NCBI RefSeq assembly: GCF_021029445.1
Contig: NZ_CP072610.1
Span: 2,852,001 to 2,916,000, forward strand
From: Pseudomonas wenzhouensis
GTDB lineage: Bacteria > Pseudomonadota > Gammaproteobacteria > Pseudomonadales > Pseudomonadaceae
Direction of reading: 5' to 3'
Length of the DNA stretch: 64,000 nt
Shown here: positions 43,215 to 51,893 of the stretch, piece after piece
Numbering within the stretch: the stretch's first letter is position 1
How the letters are laid out: each line of letters starts with the position of its first letter
Translations under genes and position numbers: made by a program
Notes under the pieces: model-generated
Databases searched by the model: none
What the model was told of the DNA's origin: nothing
The model's input: only the letters and a program-made list of their open reading frames with translations

Positions 43215-44615
43215 TCAGTGCTCCCCCTGTTCCAGACGTACGTGGGTTGCCGATAGCGGACGCGATGCCCGCTCCACCTCATGGGTTGCCTCGGCGCTCA
43301 GGTCTTCTTCCAGACCGTCCTGCAGCACGCGCATCAGGTAATACAGGCCGGCACTAAAGACCACGGCATAAACCAGGATGTAACCGATCAGGGTAAACAG
43401 CGCCATGCCCCCGGTCAGCGAGGGCGTCAGGCCCTCGGCATGGGTCATCACCCCATAGATCAACCAGGGCGCCCTCCCCGCTTCGGTCACCACCCAACCG
43501 GCCAGCACTGCCAGGAAAGGCGTGATGCTCATCCAGCGCATGCCATTGAGGAACCAGGGGGTTCGCCAGTAGCGGCCACCTCGGCGCAATACCAAGCCGG
43601 TCAAGCCGAAGGCGATCATCAGCAGACCGATACCGACCATCACCCGGAACGACCAAAACACGATCCACACCGGCGGCTGTTCTTCGTACGGCACCTCGGC
43701 GATACCCGGCAGCTCACCTTCCCAGTCGTGGGTCAGGATAAAGCTGGCCAGCTTGGGGATAGCAATCTCGAAGTGGTTGGTCTGCGCCTCTTGATCAGGC
43801 CAGGCGAACAGCAGCAGCGGCACGCCGGATCCACGCTGCCAGTTGCCCTCCATCGCCGCAACCTTGGTTGGCTGATGTTCTAGGGTATTTAGGCCGTGGT
43901 AATCCCCTACCACTGCCTGGGTCGGGGCAATCAGCAGGATCAGCCACAGGCTCACCGACAGCGCCTTGCGGTTCAGATCCACTTCACGCTGGCGCAGCAG
44001 ATACCAGGCACTGACCCCGGCCACCACAAAGGCACCGGTCAGGAAGGAAGCCAGGGCCATGTGCATGAAGCGATAGGGGAAGGATGGGCTGAACAGCGCC
44101 TCTGACCAAGAAAGCACATGGATCATACCGTCACGCAGTTCGCTACCCACAGGAGTCTGCATCCAACTATTGGCAGAGAGAATCCAGAACGACGAAATAA
44201 AAGTGCCCAACGCCACCATGCAGGCAGACAGCAGATGCATGCCCTGAGGCACCTTGCCGCGACCAAAGAGCAGCACGCCAAGGAAGGCCGCCTCAAGGAA
44301 AAAGGCCGTAATCACTTCATAGCTCAGCACCGGGCCGAGGAAGTTCGATGCAGCATACGAGAAATTGCTCCAGTTGGTGCCGAACTGGAAGGCCATGACG
44401 ATGCCAGAGACCACACCCATGCCGAACACCACAGCAAACACCTGAATCCAGAACTTCGACAGGCGCTCCCAGGCAGGGTCACCGGTACGGAAGGACATAC
44501 CTTCTAGAAATGCAATAAAAGAGGCCAAGCCGATGGTAAATACGGGAAAAATCGCATGAAAGCAGACTACAAATGCAAATTGCAGCCGGGAAAGGAAAAG
44601 CGGGTCTAATTCCAT
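43215..44615 (-). CDS. cydA: cytochrome bd-type quinol oxidase subunit I
   Basis: The 466-residue subunit carries all haems. His20 in LQFAFVVCFHAIFPVFTIGL, His in YRFMHMALASFLTGAFVVAG and Met in the region after TEAGRAPWLIYGVMTH fit the haem ligands. The quinol-binding Q-loop is short and the GRAPW motif is present, which fits the CIO-like/short-loop class rather than E. coli CydA. bd oxidases resist sulfide and cyanide inhibition, which suits regulation by a sulfide sensor. The start at 44615 is chosen because MELDPLFLSRLQFAF is the family N-terminus. Confidence 0.95.
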   Translation of the reverse strand: MELDPLFLSRLQFAFVVCFHAIFPVFTIGLASFIAFLEGMSFRTGDPAWERLSKFWIQVFAVVFGMGVVSGIVMAFQFGTNWSNFSYAASNFLGPVLSYEVITAFFLEAAFLGVLLFGRGKVPQGMHLLSACMVALGTFISSFWILSANSWMQTPVGSELRDGMIHVLSWSEALFSPSFPYRFMHMALASFLTGAFVVAGVSAWYLLRQREVDLNRKALSVSLWLILLIAPTQAVVGDYHGLNTLEHQPTKVAAMEGNWQRGSGVPLLLFAWPDQEAQTNHFEIAIPKLASFILTHDWEGELPGIAEVPYEEQPPVWIVFWSFRVMVGIGLLMIAFGLTGLVLRRGGRYWRTPWFLNGMRWMSITPFLAVLAGWVVTEAGRAPWLIYGVMTHAEGLTPSLTGGMALFTLIGYILVYAVVFSAGLYYLMRVLQDGLEEDLSAEATHEVERASRPLSATHVRLEQGEH

Positions 44616-44685
44616 CTGAGCATGCCCTGTAAGTGGAAGGGACGGGGTAACGAAGCTAGGCACAGCCTTTGCTTACGCGATCTAG

Positions 44686-44854
44686 GCTCTGTACGAAAAG
44701 TGCCTGTGCTCGGTGATGCTTCATTGAAAATGGGTTCGGAATGCTCATCTGCCGATTGTAAACTCTGGTGCGAGCCCGATCCGTTCCACACCCGTTTTTA
44801 CGGAGTCACCATTCGTATCGCCTGACCTACGTTCTGCGACTTTTCGTACAGATT
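44686..44854. mobile_element. MITE-like element with IS5-type ends
   Basis: A 169-bp non-coding element has inverted ends GCTCTGTACGAAAAGT (left, 44686+) and ACTTTTCGTACAGATT (right), flanked by CTAG at 44682-44685 and 44855-44858. A 4-bp CTAG-type duplication is usual for IS5-group elements. It has no transposase. It lies between the operator and cydA. A related right end occurs at 62309-62347. Confidence 0.75.
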
Positions 44855-44869
44855 CTAGTGTAGCCCAGC

Positions 44870-44885
44870 AAACCCCCGGGGGTAT
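44870..44885. promoter_or_regulatory. CstR/CsoR-type operator upstream of cydABDC
   Basis: AAACCCCCGGGGGTAT matches the ATACCC-N4-GGGTAT pattern with one mismatch. It lies about 255 bp before cydA, with the MITE in between, and about 170 bp beyond the repressor gene stop. Confidence 0.65.
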
Positions 44886-45052
44886 GTAGGCCTATTGCCG
44901 CACCCAGGTAACAACGCAACAGCACTATCGCGAACACCTTAGCCCATTCAAAGCAAGAAGCCTGATAATCACACCATTAGGAAGCATCTTTTCAGCAGAA
45001 TCACCGCTGGTTATATCTGCAGAAAAAATGAGAGAGACCTATGCAAGATGCC

Positions 45053-45319
45053 TCAGGTGTACTTTGTAAAGATGTCGCGCACCTGAGCCAGTTTTTCACT
45101 GTTGCTATGATCAGGGCTGAGAATGGCATCCTCGGCCAAACACACCAGCATCTGTTGGTAGGCCTTGTCTAGGGCCTTACGTGCTGCACTGAACTGTTGA
45201 GCAATACCCTCGCATTCGTCACCTCGACGGATCATTGCCTGAATACCCCGTATCTGCCCCTCCACCCGAGCGAGTCGTTTGAGAATGGCATCGCGACTTT
45301 TAAAATTTTGCTCTTGCAT
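45053..45319 (-). CDS. CsoR/CstR-family (DUF156) repressor
   Basis: The 88-residue all-helical protein begins MQEQNFKSRDAILKRLARVEGQ and has the family motif LARVEGQIRGIQAMIRRGDEC. A Cys in GDECEGIAQQ is conserved with CsoR and CstR, but the His and second Cys of copper sensors are absent; a Cys occurs instead 24 residues later in MLVCLAED. This argues against copper sensing and for thiol/persulfide sensing like CstR. The ATG at 45319 has GGGAG upstream. It likely binds the three ATACCC-N4-GGGTAT sites around the sulfide genes. Confidence 0.82.
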   Translation of the reverse strand: MQEQNFKSRDAILKRLARVEGQIRGIQAMIRRGDECEGIAQQFSAARKALDKAYQQMLVCLAEDAILSPDHSNSEKLAQVRDIFTKYT

Positions 45320-45627
45320 ACCCTGCTCCCGCAATAAATAGCCCCTGCTTTGAAAAGGGCATTTCGCCTAAACCAGAGCAAATACGCTGGCCAAACCATT
45401 GATGAAGAGTTTGCCTCAATCCGATCACCTGGGACGAGGTCTTCCCACAAAGATTTTCTTTGTAGAGGGCAAAGAATTTTTCGATCGCGCCCAGTTTCCT
45501 TCACCGAGAACATATTCAACACTGAAGAATAAGCTTCGTCCCAGTGTCGGAGCGGGACACCACCTCATCCAACCCCGACTACCCTGGCGGGGCTCAGTAA
45601 CAGGCCAAGCCATGACTCCAGAACGAT
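45320..45627. other. spacer between repressor gene and IS66 copy
   Basis: No gene is evident. A short plus-strand frame reads like a fragment of a larger protein (PTKIFFVEGKEFFDRAQF) but has no start or context. Confidence 0.4.
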
Positions 45628-46662
45628 GTAAGCGCTCCATAAACCCCACCTTCAACTGAACTATCCGTTTCCGGATGCTGGGCTCCCTGTTTTTCCCTGT
45701 GGAGCCCCGCCATGATGCGTCCCGACGCCAAGGTGCAAAAAGTCTACCTCTACCCAAAGCCCGTCGACTTCCGCAAATCCATCAACGGCCTGGCCGCCCT
45801 GGTCGAGTTGGACATCAAGGTGGAAGTGTTCAACCCCGTGCTGTTCGTGTTCCTTAATCGCACCCGCAGTCAGGTCAAGATTCTCTACTGGGAACGCAAC
45901 GGCTTCTGCCTGTGGCTCAAGCGTCTGGAAGCCGAGCGTTTCAAGACCAAACCTGATGCTGGCGACGAGGCCATCGAACTGACGGTCGACGAGCTGAACT
46001 GGCTACTCGACGGCATCGACCTGTGGCGTAACCGTCCGCATCAGGTTCTGACGCCACGCTTCGTGGCCTGAGCCGGTATAATCCGGCGCCATGAAATTTG
46101 GCGCCGACAACCTTCCCGACGACCTCGTCCTGCTCAAGGCTCTGATTCTGCAATTGCAGGAAGAGAACGCCCTGCTGCGCCACAAACTGTTCTCGCCCAA
46201 GTCTGAGCGCAGCCCTGAAGATGCTGACTCACCGCAGTTGGCCATGTTCAACGAGGCCGAAGAGCTGATCGACGCAGCCGACGCGCCAAGCGAAGCCGAA
46301 GCCGAAGCCGAAGCCGAAGCCGAAGAAGTCGTTGCGCCGGTCAAGCGTCGTGGCAAGCGCAAGCCACTGCCGGCCAATCTGCCGCGCGTCGACGTCATCC
46401 ATGAACTGCCCGAGCACGAACTGACCTGCGCCTGCGGAGCCTGCAAACAGGTCATCGGTGAAGAGACCAGCGAGCAGCTGGAGATCATCCCAATGCAGGT
46501 GCGGGTGATCCGTCATGTCCGCAAGACCTATGCCTGCAAGGCCTGTGAAAGGGCTCCAGTCACCGCCGACAAGCCGGCGCAACTGATCGAGAAGAGCCTG
46601 GCCAGCCCCAGCGTGCTGGCGATGCTGCTGACCACCAAGTACGCCGACGGTATCCCGCTGTA
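45628..46662 (+). mobile_element. right-truncated copy of the IS66 element
   Basis: It starts with the same terminal repeat GTAAGCGCTCCATAAACCCC as the intact element at 18534 and is, by eye, identical over 1035 bp, then breaks off within tnpC. The right terminal repeat is absent. The near-perfect identity implies recent duplication. It is in direct orientation to the intact copy 27 kb away. Confidence 0.96.
45712..46071 (+). CDS. tnpB: IS66 TnpB (second copy)
   Basis: The 119-residue protein is identical to that at 18618-18977. It remains intact within the truncated element. Confidence 0.93.
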   Translation: MMRPDAKVQKVYLYPKPVDFRKSINGLAALVELDIKVEVFNPVLFVFLNRTRSQVKILYWERNGFCLWLKRLEAERFKTKPDAGDEAIELTVDELNWLLDGIDLWRNRPHQVLTPRFVA

Positions 46663-46663
46663 A
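46091..46663 (+). pseudogene. tnpC: truncated IS66 TnpC (second copy)
   Basis: The first 190 of 506 residues are present (to [10 protein letters not shown]); a stop arises at the breakpoint. All catalytic acidic residues are lost. Confidence 0.93.
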
Positions 46664-46699
46664 ACATAAAGAGTGCCCTGGGAGACGCTCCCAAGGCAC
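46663..46699 (-). terminator. intrinsic terminator of lipoprotein gene
   Basis: GTGCC-c-TGGGAG and CTCCCA-a-GGCAC pair around a 3-base loop, followed on the minus strand by TCTTTATGTTT. It probably ends transcription of the minus-strand gene at 46847. Confidence 0.65.
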
Positions 46700-46846
46700 C
46701 AAAAATACCCGTTAGTCTGCCACAAAGACTTTTCACAGCCGCCTTATAAGCCAGCCGCCACATAAGTGAATGGCAGATTCTAGAAAGCTGCCAATAGCAA
46801 CGCGCGTTAAGATTTAAAATCTTCGCGCGCGATGTATTGAGAACGA

Positions 46847-47314
46847 TTAAATACGGCTTGTGCTCTGCATACAAAGCGTCTGTGCGCTTATAGCAGCACG
46901 AGCTTCCTCTACCGTCCTAGGAATCAATTTAGACTCTCCAGGAATGGCAAAACGCGAGATTGGCTTAAACTCCAAAACTCGTACATCACCTACAGCCACA
47001 ACAAGCTCTAACTTTTGCTCACCACCAAGCAAATCCGGATGATTCGCATTGAGACGATAGGACCCAGGAGATAGTTCAACACGCTTAAAACATGAAGGCG
47101 CCAACGAAACCTCAACCTCATTCACATCCAAAATCATCTCAAATCCACCGTAGTGACTACCACGGTCACGATATACGTAAAGAGCTGCACCATTAGCCGG
47201 CGCTTCAAACTTCAAAATCTCCATACCCTCAACGCTATCAGGCTTAACAGTTTCAAAAGTCGTACAACCTACAACCAAGCTTAAAAGAACAACAACGAAG
47301 ACTGAACGAAACAT
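46847..47314 (-). CDS. small lipoprotein (DUF2846-like)
   Basis: The 155-residue protein has a lipoprotein signal (MFRSVFVVVLLSLVVGCTTF; Cys at about 17). The mature part is beta-rich with ALYVYRDRGSHYGG, VELSPGSYRLNANHPD, similar to DUF2846-type lipoproteins that bear a carbohydrate-binding-like beta sandwich. Function unknown. The ATG at 47314 is preferred to an upstream TTG. The local sequence is much more AT-rich than the core chromosome. Confidence 0.7.
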   Translation of the reverse strand: MFRSVFVVVLLSLVVGCTTFETVKPDSVEGMEILKFEAPANGAALYVYRDRGSHYGGFEMILDVNEVEVSLAPSCFKRVELSPGSYRLNANHPDLLGGEQKLELVVAVGDVRVLEFKPISRFAIPGESKLIPRTVEEARAAISAQTLCMQSTSRI

Positions 47315-47361
47315 AATTACCAACCCAGAAAATTAATATAATTTAAAAGCAAGAGCAAACA

Positions 47362-47877
47362 TCAAAGCTGAGACGATTCCCTACTCTGCTTCTCACGCGC
47401 CTCTGACTGAACAACTTCATTATATGCCTGAGTAAATTCGTCCCTCGCATAGCTCATATACATTTCAAAACTCATATGAGGCGCCTCAATCAAAATATCT
47501 GTTTTGCCTTCTCGATACTTTGCTGACTTATTGCCGACATGAGGATTTTTTTGCGAGATCAGCTTGTATTTATCGTCTAATGCACGATTCAAATAGTCAA
47601 ACTTAGTCTTTGGAAAAACGGTAAAAACCGCTACTAAAACCCCTCCCTTATCGAAAACCGCAGTAACTTTCTGCAATCCTTCGAAATTCACCTCAGCAAC
47701 CGGCACCGAGTACGTATTCCCGCCACTATACTTGCTAACTCCCAAGAGCTGAGCACTGTAAACGGACTTGAGCTCTGACTCTGTAGTTCCACCCAGCCTC
47801 ATTTCAAACAAAGCCGGATCAGAAAAAGCCATCGAACTAAATAACATTCCTGCAAACAGGAAGAATACTTTCTTCAT
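47362..47877 (-). CDS. exported hypothetical protein
   Basis: The 171-residue protein has a clear signal peptide (MKKVFFLFAGMLFSSMAFS) and a mature alpha/beta part beginning DPALFEMRLGGTTESELKSVY, with a C-terminal helical, Glu-rich tail. A GGAG-like RBS precedes the start. No family was recognised. It may be co-transcribed with the lipoprotein 47 bp downstream. Confidence 0.7.
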   Translation of the reverse strand: MKKVFFLFAGMLFSSMAFSDPALFEMRLGGTTESELKSVYSAQLLGVSKYSGGNTYSVPVAEVNFEGLQKVTAVFDKGGVLVAVFTVFPKTKFDYLNRALDDKYKLISQKNPHVGNKSAKYREGKTDILIEAPHMSFEMYMSYARDEFTQAYNEVVQSEAREKQSRESSQL

Positions 47878-48125
47878 ATAAACTCCTTAAGCAGCCCTAG
47901 GATTGGGCCTGTAAGTTTCACAAATCGAGATCCGATAAAATTTTGGCGCCATTATTTTGCCATCAAGAATGGCTTAACCTCCACCACTCATGAGGTATCT
48001 CCAGACGAGTGGTGCGCCCAGCATGCAATCAATCGCCACCTAAACTTGTGCACGAGAGATCACGCCGTACTGTCAACCCCAAAGGTTCGAGATCGCTCAG
48101 CTGTCTATGAGGACATCGCAATTAC

Positions 48126-48968
48126 CTACCGCCCGATGAAATACATCGCCCGTCCCTGGCTGTAGATAACCGTTGGCCTCGAATTTCTGCGCAGCTTCTG
48201 ACCGGGCTGGTAGATATAGAACCAGGCCGGCAGCCTCTCTGAAGTCATGCGTATGGCTTCAGTCCAGGTAAGGTCGTTCTTTATGGCATCCACCATGAAC
48301 TGGGTTTCACGGATATAGATTGGCCCATATGACTCAGGGGCCTCGATAAACGAGGGGGACTGGCTCGCCTCCAGGTCGAACTCAACAGGCCGCCCCTTGG
48401 CGATATCCGCCAATGTCGCGAAGCTTCGGCTAGACCCCATTGCGTATCGTCCGACTTGGCTCTTGACGTTTGAGCGCTTCGCAAACAGCTCGGCCCTCAC
48501 GTCTTCATAGACCTTATGCGCATACGCGGCAGCCTCTTCAGGGGTCGCGGCCTTGTCACTGGGAACCCAAGCAGCAACCTGGGTCATATTGGCAGGTCCG
48601 CCACCACCGCCACCGATTAGCATGAGCCCGACCCCGACACCCAAGGCCGCCCCACTGCTAAAGCCCGTAGGGGGCGATGCATAGCCGATACCCGCGCTGA
48701 CTGCATCACCTGCAGCCCCTTGCACACTGGCGCTGGACGAGCTCGTTGCGCCATGCGCCTCCGCGACTTCCCGCGGAATATCACGAAGCCCGCTCAATCG
48801 CATGGCATCTGCCACCACCATGGCGTCTGACCATTTTTCCCTGGGCGTGGTCAACGGATCTTGCAGTTGCTCAAAGGGTATCGATGGATCAGAGGCACAC
48901 CCAGCCAAAAGGGCGACGATCTGCCCGGCGCCAAGGCAGTTACGAACGAATGAGACGCAAAATTTCAT
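48126..48968 (-). CDS. lipoprotein, hypothetical
   Basis: The 280-residue protein has a lipoprotein signal with lipobox LLAGC (Cys at about 24) followed by ASDPSIPFEQLQ. The middle is low-complexity Gly/Ser/Ala-rich with a hydrophobic GAALGVGVGLMLIGGGGGG stretch (about 107-125), and the C-terminal third is soluble (PVEFDLEASQSP, AWFYIYQPGQKLRRN). The gene probably starts at ATG 48968. No family recognised. Confidence 0.7.
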   Translation of the reverse strand: MKFCVSFVRNCLGAGQIVALLAGCASDPSIPFEQLQDPLTTPREKWSDAMVVADAMRLSGLRDIPREVAEAHGATSSSSASVQGAAGDAVSAGIGYASPPTGFSSGAALGVGVGLMLIGGGGGGPANMTQVAAWVPSDKAATPEEAAAYAHKVYEDVRAELFAKRSNVKSQVGRYAMGSSRSFATLADIAKGRPVEFDLEASQSPSFIEAPESYGPIYIRETQFMVDAIKNDLTWTEAIRMTSERLPAWFYIYQPGQKLRRNSRPTVIYSQGRAMYFIGR

Positions 48969-49114
48969 CAAGAATGATCCTTTTGCTGAAGCTGATAAAC
49001 ACGGTCACCGTTGCCAAAATGGAGGTGATTTGGCAACGCAGCCGAACAGCTATGGGGTAATCAGACTACTTAGCATCAGCCTGTTGCCAAATCGGATGAC
49101 AAACGGCAACGCCA

Positions 49115-49522
49115 TCAGCGCCCTATCGCATCGAGCCCCTTGCCGAGGCAAAACATTCCCAGCGCCGCACTTATGACAAATGCTATTGGTCCCACAGCCA
49201 TAAGCGGCTGCCAGACAGTCGGCAACCAGGCATAAGCGTGAAAAACTGGTGCTGCCGTATCGGGTGGCATGCTGGCCAGACGTCCTAATACAACAGCTCC
49301 CACGGCCGCAAAGAACAACAGCATTCCCCCTGCTACCACCCCTACTGGCCGAATGCCTGTGCGACGCTTCTGGAATCGCTCATAACCCAGAACATCAAAC
49401 GGCAAGGGTAATTGATACGCCTGACCGCTCCGCCCAAGGCGAGCATCAACGCTCAGAGCCAGCCAGGAGATTCCGATAGCAAAACTCAGAATGAAAAGCA
49501 CCGCAAAGCCCAGTATCGACAT
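49115..49522 (-). CDS. small membrane protein, hypothetical
   Basis: The 135-residue protein has an N-terminal TM (ILGFAVLFILSFAIGISWLAL), a basic cytoplasmic loop, and two further TMs (VAGGMLLFFAAVGAVVLGRLA; PLMAVGPIAFVISAALGMFCLG). AGAGG precedes the ATG at 49522. Function unknown. It follows the gene at 49559 by 36 bp. Confidence 0.65.
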   Translation of the reverse strand: MSILGFAVLFILSFAIGISWLALSVDARLGRSGQAYQLPLPFDVLGYERFQKRRTGIRPVGVVAGGMLLFFAAVGAVVLGRLASMPPDTAAPVFHAYAWLPTVWQPLMAVGPIAFVISAALGMFCLGKGLDAIGR

Positions 49523-49558
49523 GATTTCCACCTCTCTTTCCAGATACCAATCAGCGGT

Positions 49559-50005
49559 TCAACCAAAGTCAAAACTTGAGCAGCCGGAATAATCACTCCA
49601 GCAGTCACCAAACGTTGAATCCATACCCATCGGATTCCCCATGATGTCGATGCAGCCATCCAACGAGGGCAATCCATTGGCAGGATTAACCCATTGAATT
49701 GAGTCAGCCATAGAAATATCGACAGCGGACAAATTCGACAGTGAATCACCGACATCCAAATGAATGGCGGAATCGCTCCAGAAGGGGTTATCCGCGATAA
49801 GGCTACCAAAAGGCGAACTGGTATCAGCAACCGCTTGCAGCAGCGGCTCCAGGCTATGTTGCCAGCGCGGCTCATGGCGTATCCCCAGGCCGTCGTGCAC
49901 CACTACCGCTTTTCCCTGGATGGGATAGATGATGGTCGTGTACGCCGGTTTGACTGGCTGCACGATGGATGTAAACAGGCTGACAAGTTTGCTCAAAAGG
50001 TTCAT
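49559..50005 (-). CDS. hypothetical protein
   Basis: The 148-residue protein starts at an ATG with AAGGAG 9 bases upstream. It has a hydrophobic N-terminus (MNLLSKLVSLFTSIVQPVKPAYTTIIYP) and a Ser/Asp/Gly-rich C-terminal half with two Cys (CIDIMG, DCWSDYSGC). No domain recognised. The strong RBS and operon position support expression. Confidence 0.55.
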   Translation of the reverse strand: MNLLSKLVSLFTSIVQPVKPAYTTIIYPIQGKAVVVHDGLGIRHEPRWQHSLEPLLQAVADTSSPFGSLIADNPFWSDSAIHLDVGDSLSNLSAVDISMADSIQWVNPANGLPSLDGCIDIMGNPMGMDSTFGDCWSDYSGCSSFDFG

Positions 50006-50174
50006 GGCTGGCTCCTTGGTTATGAGTACCTCCAGCGTCGCCCGTGCCTGAAAAAACCCAAACTTTGTGCAGGTGAGAACTTACTGCTGACTGTCCAAAC
50101 AGGTGTTAGACGTTTGCTCTGCGACGGCCCGGCTGCCGATATAGGCAGGCTTGCTTCACTCTCCAGCTGCAGTA

Positions 50175-50194
50175 ATATGTATATCCATACAGTA
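50175..50194 (+). promoter_or_regulatory. LexA (SOS) box upstream of umuDC
   Basis: ATATGTATATCCATACAGTA matches 15 of 20 positions of the E. coli LexA consensus, with an intact right half (ATACAGTA) and one altered base in the left CTGT. It lies 15 bp before the umuD start, as expected for SOS control. Confidence 0.75.
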
Positions 50195-50209
50195 TTACGG
50201 CAACACAGA

Positions 50210-50641
50210 ATGACCACTATCCTCGGCCGCATCCGGCCCTCATCAGTCCGCGTCCGCATGATCGAGGGGCGCGTCAGCGCAGGGTTTCCCAGCCCTGCAG
50301 ATGACTATGCCGAGACATACCTGTCGCTCGATGAGCTGGTGAACGTGAGGGCTCCGAGCGTGTACCTGGTGCGCGCAGGCGGTGACAGCCTCACGGGTGT
50401 CGGTATCTATGACGGTGACGTGCTGGTGGTCGATAAGGCCGCTGTGGCCAACCAGGGGGAGGTGGTGATCGCCCTGGTTGGGGGTGAGTTCACTGCCAAG
50501 GTGCTGAGCTATGACGCCAATGGCCGGCCAGTGCTGCAGGCCGCTAACCCGGCTTACCCCTCGATCACCTTCCAGGATGGCGAAGCACTCGAAATCTGGG
50601 GCGTCGTTACGGATAACCTGCACTCACTGCGCCGGCGCTGA
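50210..50641 (+). CDS. umuD: UmuD-like SOS mutagenesis protein
   Basis: The 143-residue S24-family protein is processed by RecA-assisted self-cleavage. The cleavage site is Ala24-Gly25 (SAGFPSPADDY), the Ser60 nucleophile is in RAGGDSLTG and the general base is Lys97 in GGEFTAKVL. All three positions match E. coli UmuD, except that Cys24 is Ala as in LexA. The processed form joins UmuC to make polymerase V. The ATG at 50210 is chosen because longer frames extend through the LexA box. Confidence 0.93.
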   Translation: MTTILGRIRPSSVRVRMIEGRVSAGFPSPADDYAETYLSLDELVNVRAPSVYLVRAGGDSLTGVGIYDGDVLVVDKAAVANQGEVVIALVGGEFTAKVLSYDANGRPVLQAANPAYPSITFQDGEALEIWGVVTDNLHSLRRR

Positions 50642-50645
50642 TTCC

Positions 50646-51893
50646 ATGTTCGCCCTGGTTGACTGCAACAACTTCTATGTCAGTTGTGAGCGGCTATTCC
50701 GCCCGGAGCTGCATGGCCGGCCTGTGGTGGTGCTGAGCAATAACGATGGTTGCGCAGTGAGCCGCAGCAATGAGGCCAAAGCCCTGGGCGTGAAGATGGG
50801 CCAGCCGTACTTCCAGCTGCACGAGCTGGTGGAGCGCCACGGCCTGATCGCCTGCAGCAGCAATTACGCACTCTATGCCGACTTGTCAGGGCGGGTGATG
50901 CGCACGCTGCGCACCATGGCCCCGCGCATCGAGGTCTATTCCATCGATGAGGGCTTTCTCGATTTGCAGGGTGTTCAGGGTGACCTTGAGGTGCTGGGCC
51001 GCCTGATACGCGCCCGCGTATTGCGTGAGGTGGGTATTCCAGTCGGCGTGGGCATCGCGCCAACAAAGACCCTGGCGAAGCTGGCCAACTGGGGAGCAAA
51101 AAAGTGGCCGGCAACGGGCGGTGTTGTTGATCTACGCGATCCAGCCAGGCAGCGCCGACTGCTGGCCCTGGCCGAGGTCGGTGAGGTCTGGGGAATCGGT
51201 CGCAAAATATCGGCCCGCTTAAACACTATGGGCGTGTCTACCGCCCTGCAGCTGGCTGACTATGATCGCAAAACCCTGCGCAGAATGTTCAAACGCACCG
51301 CCCGTGAGCTTGCTGGGGAGGCATGTTTCGCCTTGGAAGAAGGGCCGGAACCCAAGCAGATGATTGCCTGTACCAGGTCGTTTGGAGAGCGAAAATATAC
51401 CCTGCAGGAGCTTCAGGAAGCTGTCGCAGGATACGCCACTAGGGCGGGGGAAAAGCTGCGTGGCCAGCGGCATTTATGCCAGGCGATTCAGGTCTTTATT
51501 CGCTCTAGTCCGTTCGATCAACGGGGCGAGCCATACAGTCGCGCCACCTGCGTCGCGCTGCCGTACCCATCAGCCGATACTCGCGATCTGGTAGCCGCGT
51601 CGTTGGCTGGGCTGCAGGCCATATTCAGGCCTGGACCAGCCTATGCCAAGGCTGGCGTAATCCTGATGGACTTCGTTGAGCCAGGCCGATTTACCCCGGA
51701 CCTTTTCGCACCGGTTCCACGTTCTAATAGTGATCGGCTGATGGCAGTTATCGACACGATAAACGCCAATCAGGGAAAAGGAACAATCAGACCTGCCAGG
51801 CTCGCAGCGGATCAGGGATTTTCTATGAAACGCGAGCGGTTGAGCCCTCGATTTACAACGTCCTGGAGTGAGCTGCTTCAAGTGAAGTGTTGA
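50646..51893 (+). CDS. umuC: UmuC-like translesion DNA polymerase
   Basis: The 415-residue Y-family polymerase (pol V catalytic subunit) has FALVDCNNFYVSCERLF, VVVLSNNDGCAVSRSNEAKALGVKMG, the catalytic EVYSIDEGFLDL, and GVGIAPTKTLAKLANW. A C-terminal little-finger region and UmuC tail follow (GKGTIRPARLAA, SPRFTTSWSELLQVKC). It begins 4 bp after the umuD stop. As plasmid- or island-borne pairs often are, it adds to the chromosomal dinB. Confidence 0.95.
   Translation: MFALVDCNNFYVSCERLFRPELHGRPVVVLSNNDGCAVSRSNEAKALGVKMGQPYFQLHELVERHGLIACSSNYALYADLSGRVMRTLRTMAPRIEVYSIDEGFLDLQGVQGDLEVLGRLIRARVLREVGIPVGVGIAPTKTLAKLANWGAKKWPATGGVVDLRDPARQRRLLALAEVGEVWGIGRKISARLNTMGVSTALQLADYDRKTLRRMFKRTARELAGEACFALEEGPEPKQMIACTRSFGERKYTLQELQEAVAGYATRAGEKLRGQRHLCQAIQVFIRSSPFDQRGEPYSRATCVALPYPSADTRDLVAASLAGLQAIFRPGPAYAKAGVILMDFVEPGRFTPDLFAPVPRSNSDRLMAVIDTINANQGKGTIRPARLAADQGFSMKRERLSPRFTTSWSELLQVKC

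Noticed and set aside
45053..45319. Copper sensor CsoR
   Set aside because: The His and last Cys of the copper site are missing and no copper ATPase or chaperone gene is nearby; the context is sulfide metabolism.
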